This document shows positions 10,429 through 18,077 of a stretch of 64,000 bases of DNA, one piece after another (position 1 is the stretch's first letter; every line of letters begins with the position of its first letter). The stretch comes from Janthinobacterium sp. 67 (GTDB lineage: Bacteria > Pseudomonadota > Gammaproteobacteria > Burkholderiales > Burkholderiaceae_D). Below the pieces are notes generated by a model. It did no database searches. It saw only the letters and a program-made list of their open reading frames with translations, and was not told the origin of the DNA. The translations under genes and the position numbers were made by a program. The stretch is from the NCBI RefSeq assembly GCF_002797895.1, contig NZ_PGES01000001.1:2666001-2730000 (forward strand), given 5' to 3'.

Positions 10429-10561
10429 GTTTCCCCTGCGTTTCACGCCCGCCCCCGCCGATTCACGGCCATCCTTCCCCGTTTCGTCGCACACCGCTCG
10501 CCGCCCATGCCACCCGCTGGCACAGTACGTCCATCGACAACCTCATTCCAAGGCGGACACC

Positions 10562-11098
10562 ATGTTGCAGCAAATCTTCAGCCACACTCCCCTCTACGTC
10601 TGGGCCATCCTGGGCTTTCTCGTCTACCGGGGCGTGCTGGCCAGCCGGGCGCGCGAAGTGACCTTGCGCAAGCTATCCATCATTCCCCTGGTGATGCTGG
10701 CGCTGTCGCTGAGCGGCGTGCAGGGCAGTTTCGGCTTCGATGGCGTGGCGCCGTTCGCCTGGATAATCGGCGCCCTGGCCGGTGCGGCGCTGGCCTGGAC
10801 GCTGACCGATGCGCGCAAGATCGTCGCCATACCCGAGCGGGCCAGCGTGCGGCGTCCCGGCAGCTGGGTGCCGTTGGCCCTGATGATGAGTATCTTCTGC
10901 ATGAAATATGCGGTGGCCGTGACCCTGGCCATCGCCCCGGCCTATGCCCACGCGACCGGCTTCATCGCACCCGTGTGCCTCGCCTATGGCTGCTTCAGCG
11001 GCATCTTCCTCGGCGGCTTGCTGCGCACCATGGCTGTGTACCGGGCTGTGCAAAGTGAAGGCTGGGGTCAGACCCGGCGGGGGAATGCGCCCCAGTGA
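10562..11098 (+). CDS. Small integral membrane protein (DUF6622-like)
   Basis: A 178-aa hydrophobic protein with four to five predicted membrane segments (about residues 5-24, 38-58, 65-83, 100-122, 130-155). It starts MLQQIFSHTPLYVWAILGFL, typical of the DUF6622 membrane family; function is unknown. The last about 12 codons (from 11061) and the TGA stop are encoded by a family-B repeat, so the native C-terminus has been replaced or extended by the repeat insertion. The preceding 167 bp hold only the hairpin after yggX. Confidence 0.75.
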   Translation: MLQQIFSHTPLYVWAILGFLVYRGVLASRAREVTLRKLSIIPLVMLALSLSGVQGSFGFDGVAPFAWIIGALAGAALAWTLTDARKIVAIPERASVRRPGSWVPLALMMSIFCMKYAVAVTLAIAPAYAHATGFIAPVCLAYGCFSGIFLGGLLRTMAVYRAVQSEGWGQTRRGNAPQ

Positions 11099-11129
11099 GG
11101 CGCATTCCGATCACGCAGTGACTGACCCC
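11064..11129. repeat. Family-B hairpin repeat (GGGGTCAGACCC type)
   Basis: The element begins GGGGTCAGACCC and ends CTGACCCC, enclosing a perfect inner stem GGAATGCGCC / GGCGCATTCC (11082-11091 and 11099-11108). The copy at 57479-57543 shares the outer ends and the segment TCCGATC-CG-AG-GACTGACCC, but has a differently paired inner stem. Here it supplies the 3' end of the DUF6622-like gene. Confidence 0.8.
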
Positions 11130-11145
11130 GGATTTCTGCTGCGTA

Positions 11146-11823
11146 TCAGTATGCCAAAGTACGCACGCCTTCCGGCATGCCCAGCAGGCAGACATTGGCG
11201 CCGCGCACGGCAAACAGGCCGACGGCGATGACGCCGACGATCTGGTTGATCTGCTGTTCCAGCGCCACCGGGTCGGCAATTTTCAAGCCCAGCACGTCGA
11301 TGATTTCGCCGCCATTGTCGGTAATAAACGCTTCCGTGCTGCCAGCTTTCAGGCGCAAGCGGGGCGTGCCGCCCAGCGCAGCCAGCTGGCGCGAGACGGC
11401 GGCGCGCGCCATCGGCACCACTTCCACGGGCAGCGGGAAGGCGCCCAGGGTTTCCACCAGTTTCGAGCCGTCGGCGATGCAGACGAACTGTTTCGCGACG
11501 GACGCGACAATCTTTTCACGCGTCAATGCCGCGCCGCCGCCCTTGATCATGGCGCCGCTGGCCGTGATTTCATCGGCGCCGTCGATGTAGACGGCGATCG
11601 ATTCGACGTCGTTCAGGTCGAAGACGGGAATGCCATGGCCTGCCAGACGGGCGGCCGTCGCTTCGGACGACGCGACCGTCCCCCTGATGCGGTCCTTGAT
11701 CTTGGCCAGTTCATCGATGAAAAAGTTGGCGGTGGAACCGGTGCCGACACCGATGATTTCACCGTCCACCACATAGTCTATGGCGGCGCGGGCTACGGCT
11801 TGCTTCAATTCGTCTTGGGTCAT
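11146..11823 (-). CDS. rpiA: Ribose-5-phosphate isomerase A
   Basis: RpiA interconverts ribose 5-phosphate and ribulose 5-phosphate in the non-oxidative pentose phosphate pathway. The 225-aa protein carries the family signatures [18 protein letters not shown] and [13 protein letters not shown], with the catalytic acid/base region DGADE and [10 protein letters not shown]. Length is usual. It is transcribed leftward towards a family-B repeat, alone. It complements the zwf-tal-pgi genes found 30 kb downstream. Confidence 0.95.
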   Translation of the reverse strand: MTQDELKQAVARAAIDYVVDGEIIGVGTGSTANFFIDELAKIKDRIRGTVASSEATAARLAGHGIPVFDLNDVESIAVYIDGADEITASGAMIKGGGAALTREKIVASVAKQFVCIADGSKLVETLGAFPLPVEVVPMARAAVSRQLAALGGTPRLRLKAGSTEAFITDNGGEIIDVLGLKIADPVALEQQINQIVGVIAVGLFAVRGANVCLLGMPEGVRTLAY

Positions 11824-12031
11824 GGCAAAAAAAGGCTAAAGTGAGGAATACCGCTATTTTAACGGATTGCCGGGCCGGCCAGCCGGCCATGATGACGGGC
11901 CATGCGACGGGATACAACAGGCAAGCGGGAAAACTTTGCCCCAGAGCAATTCCCAAGCCGATTACTCTCTATGCCCTTTAAAATATGCGAAAATGGCACG
12001 ATAGCCCGATATGACGTTCCAGGAATAGCAC

Positions 12032-12400
12032 ATGAATCACAGTAAACAGGTACTTGTTGTCGATGACAGCCGGGTTTCACGTTTGATGTCGCATCAGTTC
12101 ATCCTCAGTAAACATGCCGACTGGCAAGTGATTGAGGCGGCGACGGGTGAAGAAGCCCTGGAAAAAGTCAAGACCGTCAGCCCTGTGCTGATATTACTGG
12201 ATGTCAACATGCCCGGCATGGGCGGCGTGGCGGCGGCGGAACAATTGCGCGCGCTGTGCCCGCAAACACACATCGTTCTCGTTACGGCCAACGTGCAAAA
12301 CGCCATCCGCAACCGCGCCACTGAACTGGGCGTCGGCTTCATGGAAAAACCGATCACGGAAACGCGCATTCACCAGCTGATCGAGTCACTGGGACTGTGA
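12032..12400 (+). CDS. Single-domain response regulator (CheY-like)
   Basis: A 122-aa lone receiver domain: acidic pocket DD at 11-12, phosphoacceptor Asp57 in LLDVNMPGM, the switch Thr in VTAN and the conserved Lys in FMEKP. There is no output domain, so it probably acts by protein contact. Its stop overlaps the GTG or precedes by 3 bases the ATG of a CheC/CheX-like phosphatase, and a diguanylate cyclase follows in the same way. The three genes look like one translationally coupled unit. Confidence 0.9.
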   Translation: MNHSKQVLVVDDSRVSRLMSHQFILSKHADWQVIEAATGEEALEKVKTVSPVLILLDVNMPGMGGVAAAEQLRALCPQTHIVLVTANVQNAIRNRATELGVGFMEKPITETRIHQLIESLGL

Positions 12401-12402
12401 GC

Positions 12403-13029
12403 ATGGTCAATCTCTCCGAACTCGAGAACGACGCCCTCGTGGAGATATTCAACATCGGGGTGGGCCATGCGGCCGCCGCGATGAGCGAGATCGTCAATGA
12501 AGAAGTCACCATGTCGGTGCCGTCGATCACCTTCCTGAACCGTGCAGACGCGGCTGCCTTGCTGGGCAGCAAGAAGGATGGCGAACGCATCTGCGGCGTC
12601 AGCCAGCATTACGATGGCGCCTTCGCCACCGAAGCCATCCTGATGTTCCCCGAAGACAAGAGCCTGGAAATCGTGCGCCTGATGGTGGGCGACGCCATGC
12701 CGCTGCAGGAGCTGACGGAGATGGAACAGGAGGCGATGAGCGAAATCGGCAACATCATCCTCAATTCCTGCGTGGGAACCCTGGCCAACCTGTTCGACAG
12801 TGAACTGCATGGCTCGCTGCCCCTGTACCACGTGGGCACCAGCGCGGAAATCCTGTCCTCGTTCGGCGGCCACGACGACGACGCCGTCGTGCTGATGCTG
12901 CATATCGACTTCGTGCTGTCCAAGCACCAGATCCACGGTTATGTGGCATTCGTGCTCGACCTGTCCGCCTTGCACGACCTGAAGCAGCAGGTCAGCCGCT
13001 ATCTGGCCAAGGTCCTGGGACAGGCGTGA
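12403..13029 (+). CDS. CheC/CheX-family chemotaxis phosphatase-like protein
   Basis: The protein has two copies of the CheC-type active-site helix: residues about 12-30 (VEIFNIGVGHAAAAMSE) and about 108-125 (MSEIGNIILNSCVGTLANL), each with the Glu and Asn that in CheC/CheX/FliY remove phosphate from CheY-P. It is therefore a likely phosphatase for the receiver encoded immediately upstream. The ATG at 12403 is used; a GTG two codons earlier overlaps the upstream stop and could also serve. The stop overlaps the start of the diguanylate cyclase. Confidence 0.85.
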   Translation: MVNLSELENDALVEIFNIGVGHAAAAMSEIVNEEVTMSVPSITFLNRADAAALLGSKKDGERICGVSQHYDGAFATEAILMFPEDKSLEIVRLMVGDAMPLQELTEMEQEAMSEIGNIILNSCVGTLANLFDSELHGSLPLYHVGTSAEILSSFGGHDDDAVVLMLHIDFVLSKHQIHGYVAFVLDLSALHDLKQQVSRYLAKVLGQA

Positions 13030-13034
13030 CGATC

Positions 13035-13994
13035 ATGCCGGATGCCTTGCACCGCCTCGCCCTGCTCGAAAGCATCATCGGCGCCGTCAACCTGGGCGCC
13101 ATCGTGCTCGACGAGCAGCACCGGATCGTGCTGTGGAACCACTGGATGGCGCGCCACTCGGTGTGCCGGGCCGGCGCCGTGCTGGGCCAGGATTTTTTCG
13201 CCGTCTATCCGGAACTGCGCCACAAGCGCATCGCTTCGGCCATCACCCAGGCCCTGCGCGACAATTTCCAGTCACTGCTGTCACAAACCCTGCACAAGGC
13301 GCCGTTTCCCCTGTACACGCATGGCACGGCCGAAGGGCGGGAGCGCATGCAGCAGGCGATTGCCGTCACGCCGATCAATTTGCCCGGCTCGCCGCGCCAC
13401 TGCCTGATCCAGATCAATGATGTCACCATCGCCGTGGGCCGCGAAAAGCTGCTGCGCGAACAAACCATGGTGCTGCGTTCGCAAACCTTTGCCGACGGCT
13501 TGACGGGCATTGCCAACCGCCGCCACTTCGACGTGGCCATCGAAAAGGAAATGCGGCGCGCCATGCGCACGGGCAGCCCCCTGTCGCTGCTGATGATCGA
13601 CATCGACCATTTCAAGGATTACAACGACCATTACGGCCACCAGCAGGGCGACGATTGCCTGATACGAGTGGCGGCCGAACTGGCCGCCATGCTGCAGCGC
13701 CCTACCGACCTGCTGGCGCGCTATGGCGGCGAGGAATTTGCCGCCATCCTGCCAGACACGGACGCGGCGCAGGCGCTGCGCATGGCCGAGACGATCCGCC
13801 AGCATGCGGCCGGCCTGCGCATTCCCCACGCCAAGACGGGTAATGACCTCAAGCACATCACGGTCAGCATCGGCATCGCCACCCAGCATCCGCAGCAGCA
13901 GCCAGCCGTCGCCGCCCTGATCGGCGCCGCCGACCGCGCTCTGTACCTGGCCAAGGGCGCGGGGCGCAACCGCGTGATGGTACAGCCGCTGTAA
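13035..13994 (+). CDS. PAS-GGDEF diguanylate cyclase
   Basis: A cytoplasmic enzyme making cyclic di-GMP from two GTP. Residues about 5-130 form a PAS-like sensory domain (LGAIVLDEQHRIVLWN), followed by GGDEF from about 150 (DGLTGIANRRHFD, LLMIDIDHFKDYND, RYGGEEFA). The active site GGEEF is intact, and RPTD lies exactly five residues ahead, a canonical product-inhibition I-site. The ATG at 13035 is chosen; a GTG at 13026 overlapping the upstream stop would add three codons. The TAA stop lies inside the apparent target duplication of the downstream IS1595-type element. Confidence 0.92.
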   Translation: MPDALHRLALLESIIGAVNLGAIVLDEQHRIVLWNHWMARHSVCRAGAVLGQDFFAVYPELRHKRIASAITQALRDNFQSLLSQTLHKAPFPLYTHGTAEGRERMQQAIAVTPINLPGSPRHCLIQINDVTIAVGREKLLREQTMVLRSQTFADGLTGIANRRHFDVAIEKEMRRAMRTGSPLSLLMIDIDHFKDYNDHYGHQQGDDCLIRVAAELAAMLQRPTDLLARYGGEEFAAILPDTDAAQALRMAETIRQHAAGLRIPHAKTGNDLKHITVSIGIATQHPQQQPAVAALIGAADRALYLAKGAGRNRVMVQPL

Positions 13995-13997
13995 AAA

Positions 13998-14630
13998 GGC
14001 TATGTCACCGTCAGATGTGGGAATGCGCCCAATGTTGCCTTCAATAACGTTTCGGGTGCGCGGATGCGCCTGGCGTCGAGTATCCAGCGCCATCCCAGGT
14101 AGTTCGGCAGATAGCGCGTCGCCACGCCATGAAACGGCCCCAGCCATTGTCGCAATCGGCTGTGATAGGCATTGACGTTCTGTACGTGGGCGGCGCCCTG
14201 CACGCGGATGCCGGCGCGCAAGTTGACGGCCTGATGACTGATGCCCGCTTCCCTCGCAAAAGCCCGGTAGGCGGCATGGCCGTCGGTGACCAACAAGACA
14301 TCCTTGTCGATGACGGGCAACAGGCAGCGATGCAGCTGCGCCTGCGTCAGCGCCCCTCTGCCCGCAAGTGGTCTGAATGGCAGGCGGGACAGGCCAATCG
14401 CGGCTGGGCCACACTTCCCAGCAGCGCGATGGTCGTGTCGTGTGGAGAGTTGCCATGCAGCAGGGCAATGCCTGCCTGCCGCTGGCGTCGGCTCAACCGG
14501 GCAAACTGCGCAATCAAGGTGATCCATTCGGCTGGCCGCATGATTGGCTCCCGCAGAGTGAGTATGCAGAGTCAGACAGCACGGCCACAGGAAGATTCCG
14601 GCATTTCCCCTACTTGCCGATGACAGAGCC
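13998..14630. mobile_element. Internally deleted IS1595-family (ISXO2-like) element, 633 bp
   Basis: The ends are imperfect inverted repeats: left GGCTATGTCACCGTCAGATG, right (read inward) GGCTCTGTCATCGGCAAGTA. TAAAAA stands on both sides (13992-13997 and 14631-14636), consistent with a short or decayed target duplication. The interior carries only an N-terminal zinc-ribbon piece and the C-terminal part of a transposase. About 120-130 codons present in full-length relatives are missing, so it is non-autonomous. Confidence 0.85.
14000..14541 (-). pseudogene. IS1595-family transposase remnant
   Basis: The N-terminal fragment (14541 to about 14350) starts MRPAEWITLIAQFARLSRRQ and ends in the zinc-ribbon half CPACHSDHLR. 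It joins in another frame to the C-terminal ISXO2-like domain (from about 14355 leftward) with GALTQAQLHRCLLPVIDKD, VTDGHAAYRAF and NAYHSRLRQWLGPFHGVATR. The segment carrying the rest of the zinc ribbon, the HTH and the first catalytic acid is absent. This is a deletion plus frameshift, not a functional gene. Confidence 0.85.
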
Positions 14631-14781
14631 TAAAAAAGCAACGCAGGCCAAAGGATTCCAGTAGACATCTTTACGGCGTGTGCGTAGACTCGTCAGTGAT
14701 TGCAGCAACAATAACAAGAATTTATCTGTGGTATCTATCCCTGCGCATGGCTCGCCATGCGGGACACGGCCAGGAGCGCTT

Positions 14782-16449
14782 GTGAATCTCGATCCTCCCC
14801 TCAGATCCGGCTTGCCGGGTGCCGGCATGGATACGACCATGGTGAACGGCATGCGCCTGCTGCTGTCGAGCGCCACCTTGCTGACCCTGTTCATCGATCC
14901 CGAAAGCGCCGGCAAGCTGAGCAAGATCACCTGGCTGATCTTTTCCGCCTACACCATGCACAGCCTGCTGCTCTACGCGCTGGCCGTCCTGGGCTTCAGC
15001 CTGCCTCAGGATATCTTGCTGTATTGGCTGGACGTGGCCTGGTATGCGCTGATCGTGTTTTCCACCAGCAGCCATAACAATTTATTCTTCCTGTTTTTTT
15101 TCTTTGCCATCCTGACCTCGTCGTTCCAGCGGGGCTTCGAGGAAGGCGCGCGCGTCACGCTGGCCTCGGCCGGCCTGTTCGCCGCCACGGCCCTGTTCGG
15201 CGAAACGGATGCGGAACTGTCGCGCCTGCTGCTGCGCACCACCTTCCTGCTGGCGCTCGGCTACATGATCGCCTACTGGGGCGGTTCGGCCATCACGCAG
15301 CGCAGCCACCTGGCGCTGCTGCGCGATGTCAGCCAGCTGTCCAATCCGCGTTTCGGCGTCGACCAGACCATTACCTCGGTGCTGGAAAAAACCCGCAGTT
15401 ATTTTAACGGCCGCAGTTGCCTGCTGGTCATGCAGGACAAGGGGACCCGGGTCTGGTCGCTGCGCAGCGTGCTGCAAACGGCGACGGGCGTCGTGCACAC
15501 CAGCTCGCTCCTCAGCGACGACGCGGCCAGTCCCCTGCTCGCTTTCCCGCACGATAAAATCGCCCTGTACAACCAGCCCGCCGGCCCGTGGCTGCCGTGG
15601 ATAGGCGGCGCGCGCATGCTCGACCCGGACAGCGGACGCTGGCTGCGGCACGACGACGCGGCGGGCGCCCGCCTGGCGGAACTGCTCGAGGCGCACGCCT
15701 TCATCAGCGCGCCGCTGCCCCTGCGCAATGGCAAAGGGCGCATCTTCATCGTCTCCGCCACCAGCATGAGCAAGACGGACGCCCTGTTCCTCAGCCATAT
15801 AGGCGCGCAGGCGTTTCCCGTCATTGAAAACATCGATTTGCTCGACCGCCTGGCGTCGCAGGCGGCCTCGCGCGAGCGCGAAAAGATCGCGCGCGACTTG
15901 CACGACACGGCCGTCCAGCCGTATATCGGCTTGCGCCACGGCCTGGCCGCCCTGCGCAACGAAGCCACGCCGGGCAATCCGCTGCTGCCGGAACTGGAAA
16001 AGCTGATCATCATGTCGGGCCAGGTAATCGCCGACCTGCGCAGCTACGCGCGCACGTTCAAGAACGGGCAAGTGCAAAGCGAGCCGGAACTGCTGGTCGC
16101 GCTGCGCCGCCAGGCCACGCAGATCCGCGAATTCTATGGCATCGACATCGCCCTGCAGATCGAAGGCGACCTGCACATCAACGACCGCCTGGCAGCCGAG
16201 GTATTCCAGATCGTCAACGAAGGCATGAGCAATATCCGCAAGCATACGTCGGCACGCCACGGCGCCGTCAAGCTGACCTGCGTGCAGGGCGCGCTGCACA
16301 TCAGCATCGACAACGAATGCGCCGCCGCGCACGTCCCCGATTTCCTGCCCGACTCGCTGGCCGAGCGCGCCGCCGCCCTCGGCGGCACGGCCCGCGTCAC
16401 GCACGGCATGCTGGGCAACACCTCCGTGCAGATCGAGATCCCCATATGA
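14782..16449 (+). CDS. NarL-type membrane histidine kinase with degenerate ATP-binding motif
   Basis: GTG at 14782 is chosen because AGGAG lies 5 bases upstream. The 555-aa protein has about six membrane segments (roughly residues 20-170), a GAF-like region, and a HisKA_3 box REREKIARDLHDTAVQPYIG with His374. In the HATPase part the N-box NEGMSNIRKH is present, but the usual DNGxG is DNECA, and the glycine-rich lid is shortened. ATP binding may therefore be weak or unusual. The stop overlaps the start of a LuxR-type regulator (ATGA), its likely partner. The tad pilus locus follows downstream, so control of piliation is a plausible inference. Confidence 0.85.
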   Translation: MNLDPPLRSGLPGAGMDTTMVNGMRLLLSSATLLTLFIDPESAGKLSKITWLIFSAYTMHSLLLYALAVLGFSLPQDILLYWLDVAWYALIVFSTSSHNNLFFLFFFFAILTSSFQRGFEEGARVTLASAGLFAATALFGETDAELSRLLLRTTFLLALGYMIAYWGGSAITQRSHLALLRDVSQLSNPRFGVDQTITSVLEKTRSYFNGRSCLLVMQDKGTRVWSLRSVLQTATGVVHTSSLLSDDAASPLLAFPHDKIALYNQPAGPWLPWIGGARMLDPDSGRWLRHDDAAGARLAELLEAHAFISAPLPLRNGKGRIFIVSATSMSKTDALFLSHIGAQAFPVIENIDLLDRLASQAASREREKIARDLHDTAVQPYIGLRHGLAALRNEATPGNPLLPELEKLIIMSGQVIADLRSYARTFKNGQVQSEPELLVALRRQATQIREFYGIDIALQIEGDLHINDRLAAEVFQIVNEGMSNIRKHTSARHGAVKLTCVQGALHISIDNECAAAHVPDFLPDSLAERAAALGGTARVTHGMLGNTSVQIEIPI

Positions 16450-17147
16450 ATGACTTACGCCACATGCCGCCGGCCAGCCACGTCATCAGCGTGATGCTGG
16501 TGGACGATCACAAGACCATGCTGTGGGGCCTGGAGCGGCTGATCGGCGGCGAGCACTCGGGCATGCGCGTGGTCGCCACGGCGTCCGACAGCAGCGAGGC
16601 GCTGGAGCAGGCGAAGGCGCTGCAGCCGGACGTGATCGTGCTGGACCTGGACCTGGGCGGCATCAGCTCGCTGGCCATCCTGCCCGCGCTGGCGCAGTGC
16701 GGCGGCACGCGTGTGCTGGTGCTGACGGCCAGCCACGACCAGGCCATCCTGGACCAGACGGTGCTCAAGGGCGCGCGCGGCATCGTCAGCAAGGATGCGC
16801 CGGCGGAAATGGTCCTGAAGGCCATTGAAAAGGTGTACCAGGGCGAGCTGTGGCTAGAACACGCGATGCTGGGACGCATGCTGACGCAACTGACCCAGCC
16901 CGGCGGCGGCTCGGCGCAGGCGATCGCCATCGCCAGCCTGACCCTCAAGGAACGAAAGATCATCGCCGCGCTGGTACACGGCAGCGGTACGCCGGCCAAG
17001 CTGCTGGCGGACCAGCTGTTCATCTCCGAACATACCTTGCGCAATCACCTGACGTCGATCTACCGCAAGCTGGGCGTGTACAACCGCCTGGAACTGTACG
17101 CCTACGCCACCAAGCACCAGCTGGGCCAGTTGCCGCCCGGCACCTGA
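16446..17147 (+). CDS. NarL/FixJ-type response regulator
   Basis: A 233-aa two-domain DNA-binding regulator. The receiver carries DD20-21 and phosphoacceptor Asp67 (VIVLDLDLGG), with TASHD and SKDAP as switch Thr and Lys regions. The C-terminal LuxR-type HTH is LTLKERKIIAALVHG through LFISEHTLRNHLTSIYRKL. It overlaps the upstream kinase stop by ATGA, forming a two-component pair. It lies 250 bp ahead of the pilus genes. Targets are unknown. Confidence 0.9.
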   Translation: MNDLRHMPPASHVISVMLVDDHKTMLWGLERLIGGEHSGMRVVATASDSSEALEQAKALQPDVIVLDLDLGGISSLAILPALAQCGGTRVLVLTASHDQAILDQTVLKGARGIVSKDAPAEMVLKAIEKVYQGELWLEHAMLGRMLTQLTQPGGGSAQAIAIASLTLKERKIIAALVHGSGTPAKLLADQLFISEHTLRNHLTSIYRKLGVYNRLELYAYATKHQLGQLPPGT

Positions 17148-17313
17148 TCCCGCCGCTACCCTGCGCGGCCACGGCCGCGCACTCCCGCCCTGCTCCCCCT
17201 TCGCCAGCCGCTGCACGGCCTGCGCCCCTGCGCACGCATGTGCGCCAGACTCGACCATGACAATTGTCACGAAAAAAACAAGCAGTTCCTCCTTGCAATA
17301 AAAGGATGTTCTT

Positions 17314-17327
17314 CTGATGTAGATCAA
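17314..17327. promoter_or_regulatory. FNR/CRP-type palindrome ahead of the tad locus
   Basis: CTGATGTAGATCAA matches nine of ten fixed positions of TTGAT-N4-ATCAA, the FNR/Anr half-site pair. TATAGT at 17340-17345 is a possible -10 box, which would place the palindrome over the -35 region. The motif is short, so binding of an FNR/CRP-family protein is an inference. Confidence 0.4.
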
Positions 17328-17398
17328 GGTGCCAACTTCTATAGTGGTTTTACCGGAGTGCAAATCACCGCACGGCCCACCACGACACGGAGCACAGC

Positions 17399-17545
17399 AT
17401 GCGCCTTGACAAGTTTCTTCCGACGTCCCTGATCGCCTATTTCCAGGGCAAGGAAAAAGCTGCGTTCTACCGCTATGCGCTCGTGGCGGCCCTCATGGCG
17501 GTGGTGTGCATCATCGGACTGCTGGCACTGGGCGAAAGTCCATGA
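17399..17545 (+). CDS. 48-aa Flp-like single-pass membrane peptide
   Basis: A short frame, ATG 17399 with GGAGC about 8 bases upstream and TGA at 17543, ahead of the pilin genes. The peptide has a basic N-terminus (MRLDKFLPTS), then YRYALVAALMAVVCIIGLLAL, a single membrane helix. It aligns with the Flp pilin core (YGLIAALIAVV), but the Glu at mature position 5 is Arg and the Gly cleavage site is missing, so it would not be processed like a pilin. It could be a pilin-derived assembly or regulatory peptide. No family was recognised. Confidence 0.6.
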   Translation: MRLDKFLPTSLIAYFQGKEKAAFYRYALVAALMAVVCIIGLLALGESP

Positions 17546-17628
17546 ACGCGCCAGGTCGTAGCACCAGGAAGCAACACCGCCATGCCGTTTCATCCACCGC
17601 TGTACCTTAACCACCACCAGGAGCTGTC

Positions 17629-17811
17629 ATGAACCTCATCAAAAACTTTATCCGCGAAGAAGATGGCGTCACCGCAATCGAGTACGGCCTGATCGCTGCC
17701 CTGATTGCCGTCGTGATCATCGCCGCCATCACCATCGTCGGCACGCAGCTGAAAAAGACCTTCAGCACGATCGGCACCAAGCTGACCACCGCCAACTCCG
17801 CGGCAGCCTGA
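17629..17811 (+). CDS. flp: Flp-type IVb pilin (major pilin candidate)
   Basis: A 60-aa class IVb prepilin. A 13-residue leader (MNLIKNFIREEDG) ends in Gly and is cut by the CpaA-type peptidase before VTAIEYGLIAALIAVVIIAAI. The mature chain has the conserved Glu5-Tyr6 pair and a hydrophobic assembly helix, then a short polar tail. It is the first canonical gene of the tad locus, and a strong hairpin follows directly, suggesting it is made in excess over the genes behind it. Confidence 0.95.
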   Translation: MNLIKNFIREEDGVTAIEYGLIAALIAVVIIAAITIVGTQLKKTFSTIGTKLTTANSAAA

Positions 17812-17815
17812 ACAC

Positions 17816-17850
17816 GGTAACCGGGCTGGAACAACGTCAGCCCGGTTACC
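17816..17850 (+). terminator. Strong intra-operon hairpin after flp
   Basis: GGTAACCGGGCTG (17816-17828), nine-base loop, CAGCCCGGTTACC (17838-17850) is a perfect 13-bp stem five bases behind the flp stop. It has no T-tract, so it may act as an mRNA 3'-end stabiliser or attenuator rather than a classical terminator. Confidence 0.6.
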
Positions 17851-17903
17851 GCCCAGTTAGCACCACAGGCCAGTTTTTCCTGCTTACCTATCAGAGGCCC
17901 ATC

Positions 17904-18077
17904 GTGAAATCTCTCTTCAGCCGTTTATCCGACGACTCCGCCGTCACAGCGATCGAATACGCGCTGCTGGCGGGCCTGATCGCGGTAGTGCTGGTCATCA
18001 CGATCACCCTGCTTGGCGACCAGGTCAAGCAGCTGTTTGTCTACGTCAAGGACCAAGTGGTCCTGGCCCTGTCATGA
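17904..18077 (+). CDS. Second Flp-type pilin
   Basis: Starts at GTG 17904 with AGAGG 8 bases upstream; 57 aa. The leader MKSLFSRLSDDSA ends in Ala instead of Gly, followed by VTAIEYALLAGLIAVVLVITI, with the Glu5-Tyr6 pilin signature kept. The tail is short and Val/Lys-rich. The stop overlaps the ATG of the PAP2 gene (ATGA), so the two are translationally coupled. It may be a minor pilin; the Ala at the cleavage site may slow processing. Confidence 0.85.
   Translation: MKSLFSRLSDDSAVTAIEYALLAGLIAVVLVITITLLGDQVKQLFVYVKDQVVLALS

Noticed and set aside
14680..14781. Upstream GTG start of the histidine kinase at 14680
   Set aside because: No ribosome binding site, and the extra 34 residues have no membrane or domain character; GTG 14782 with AGGAG is better.
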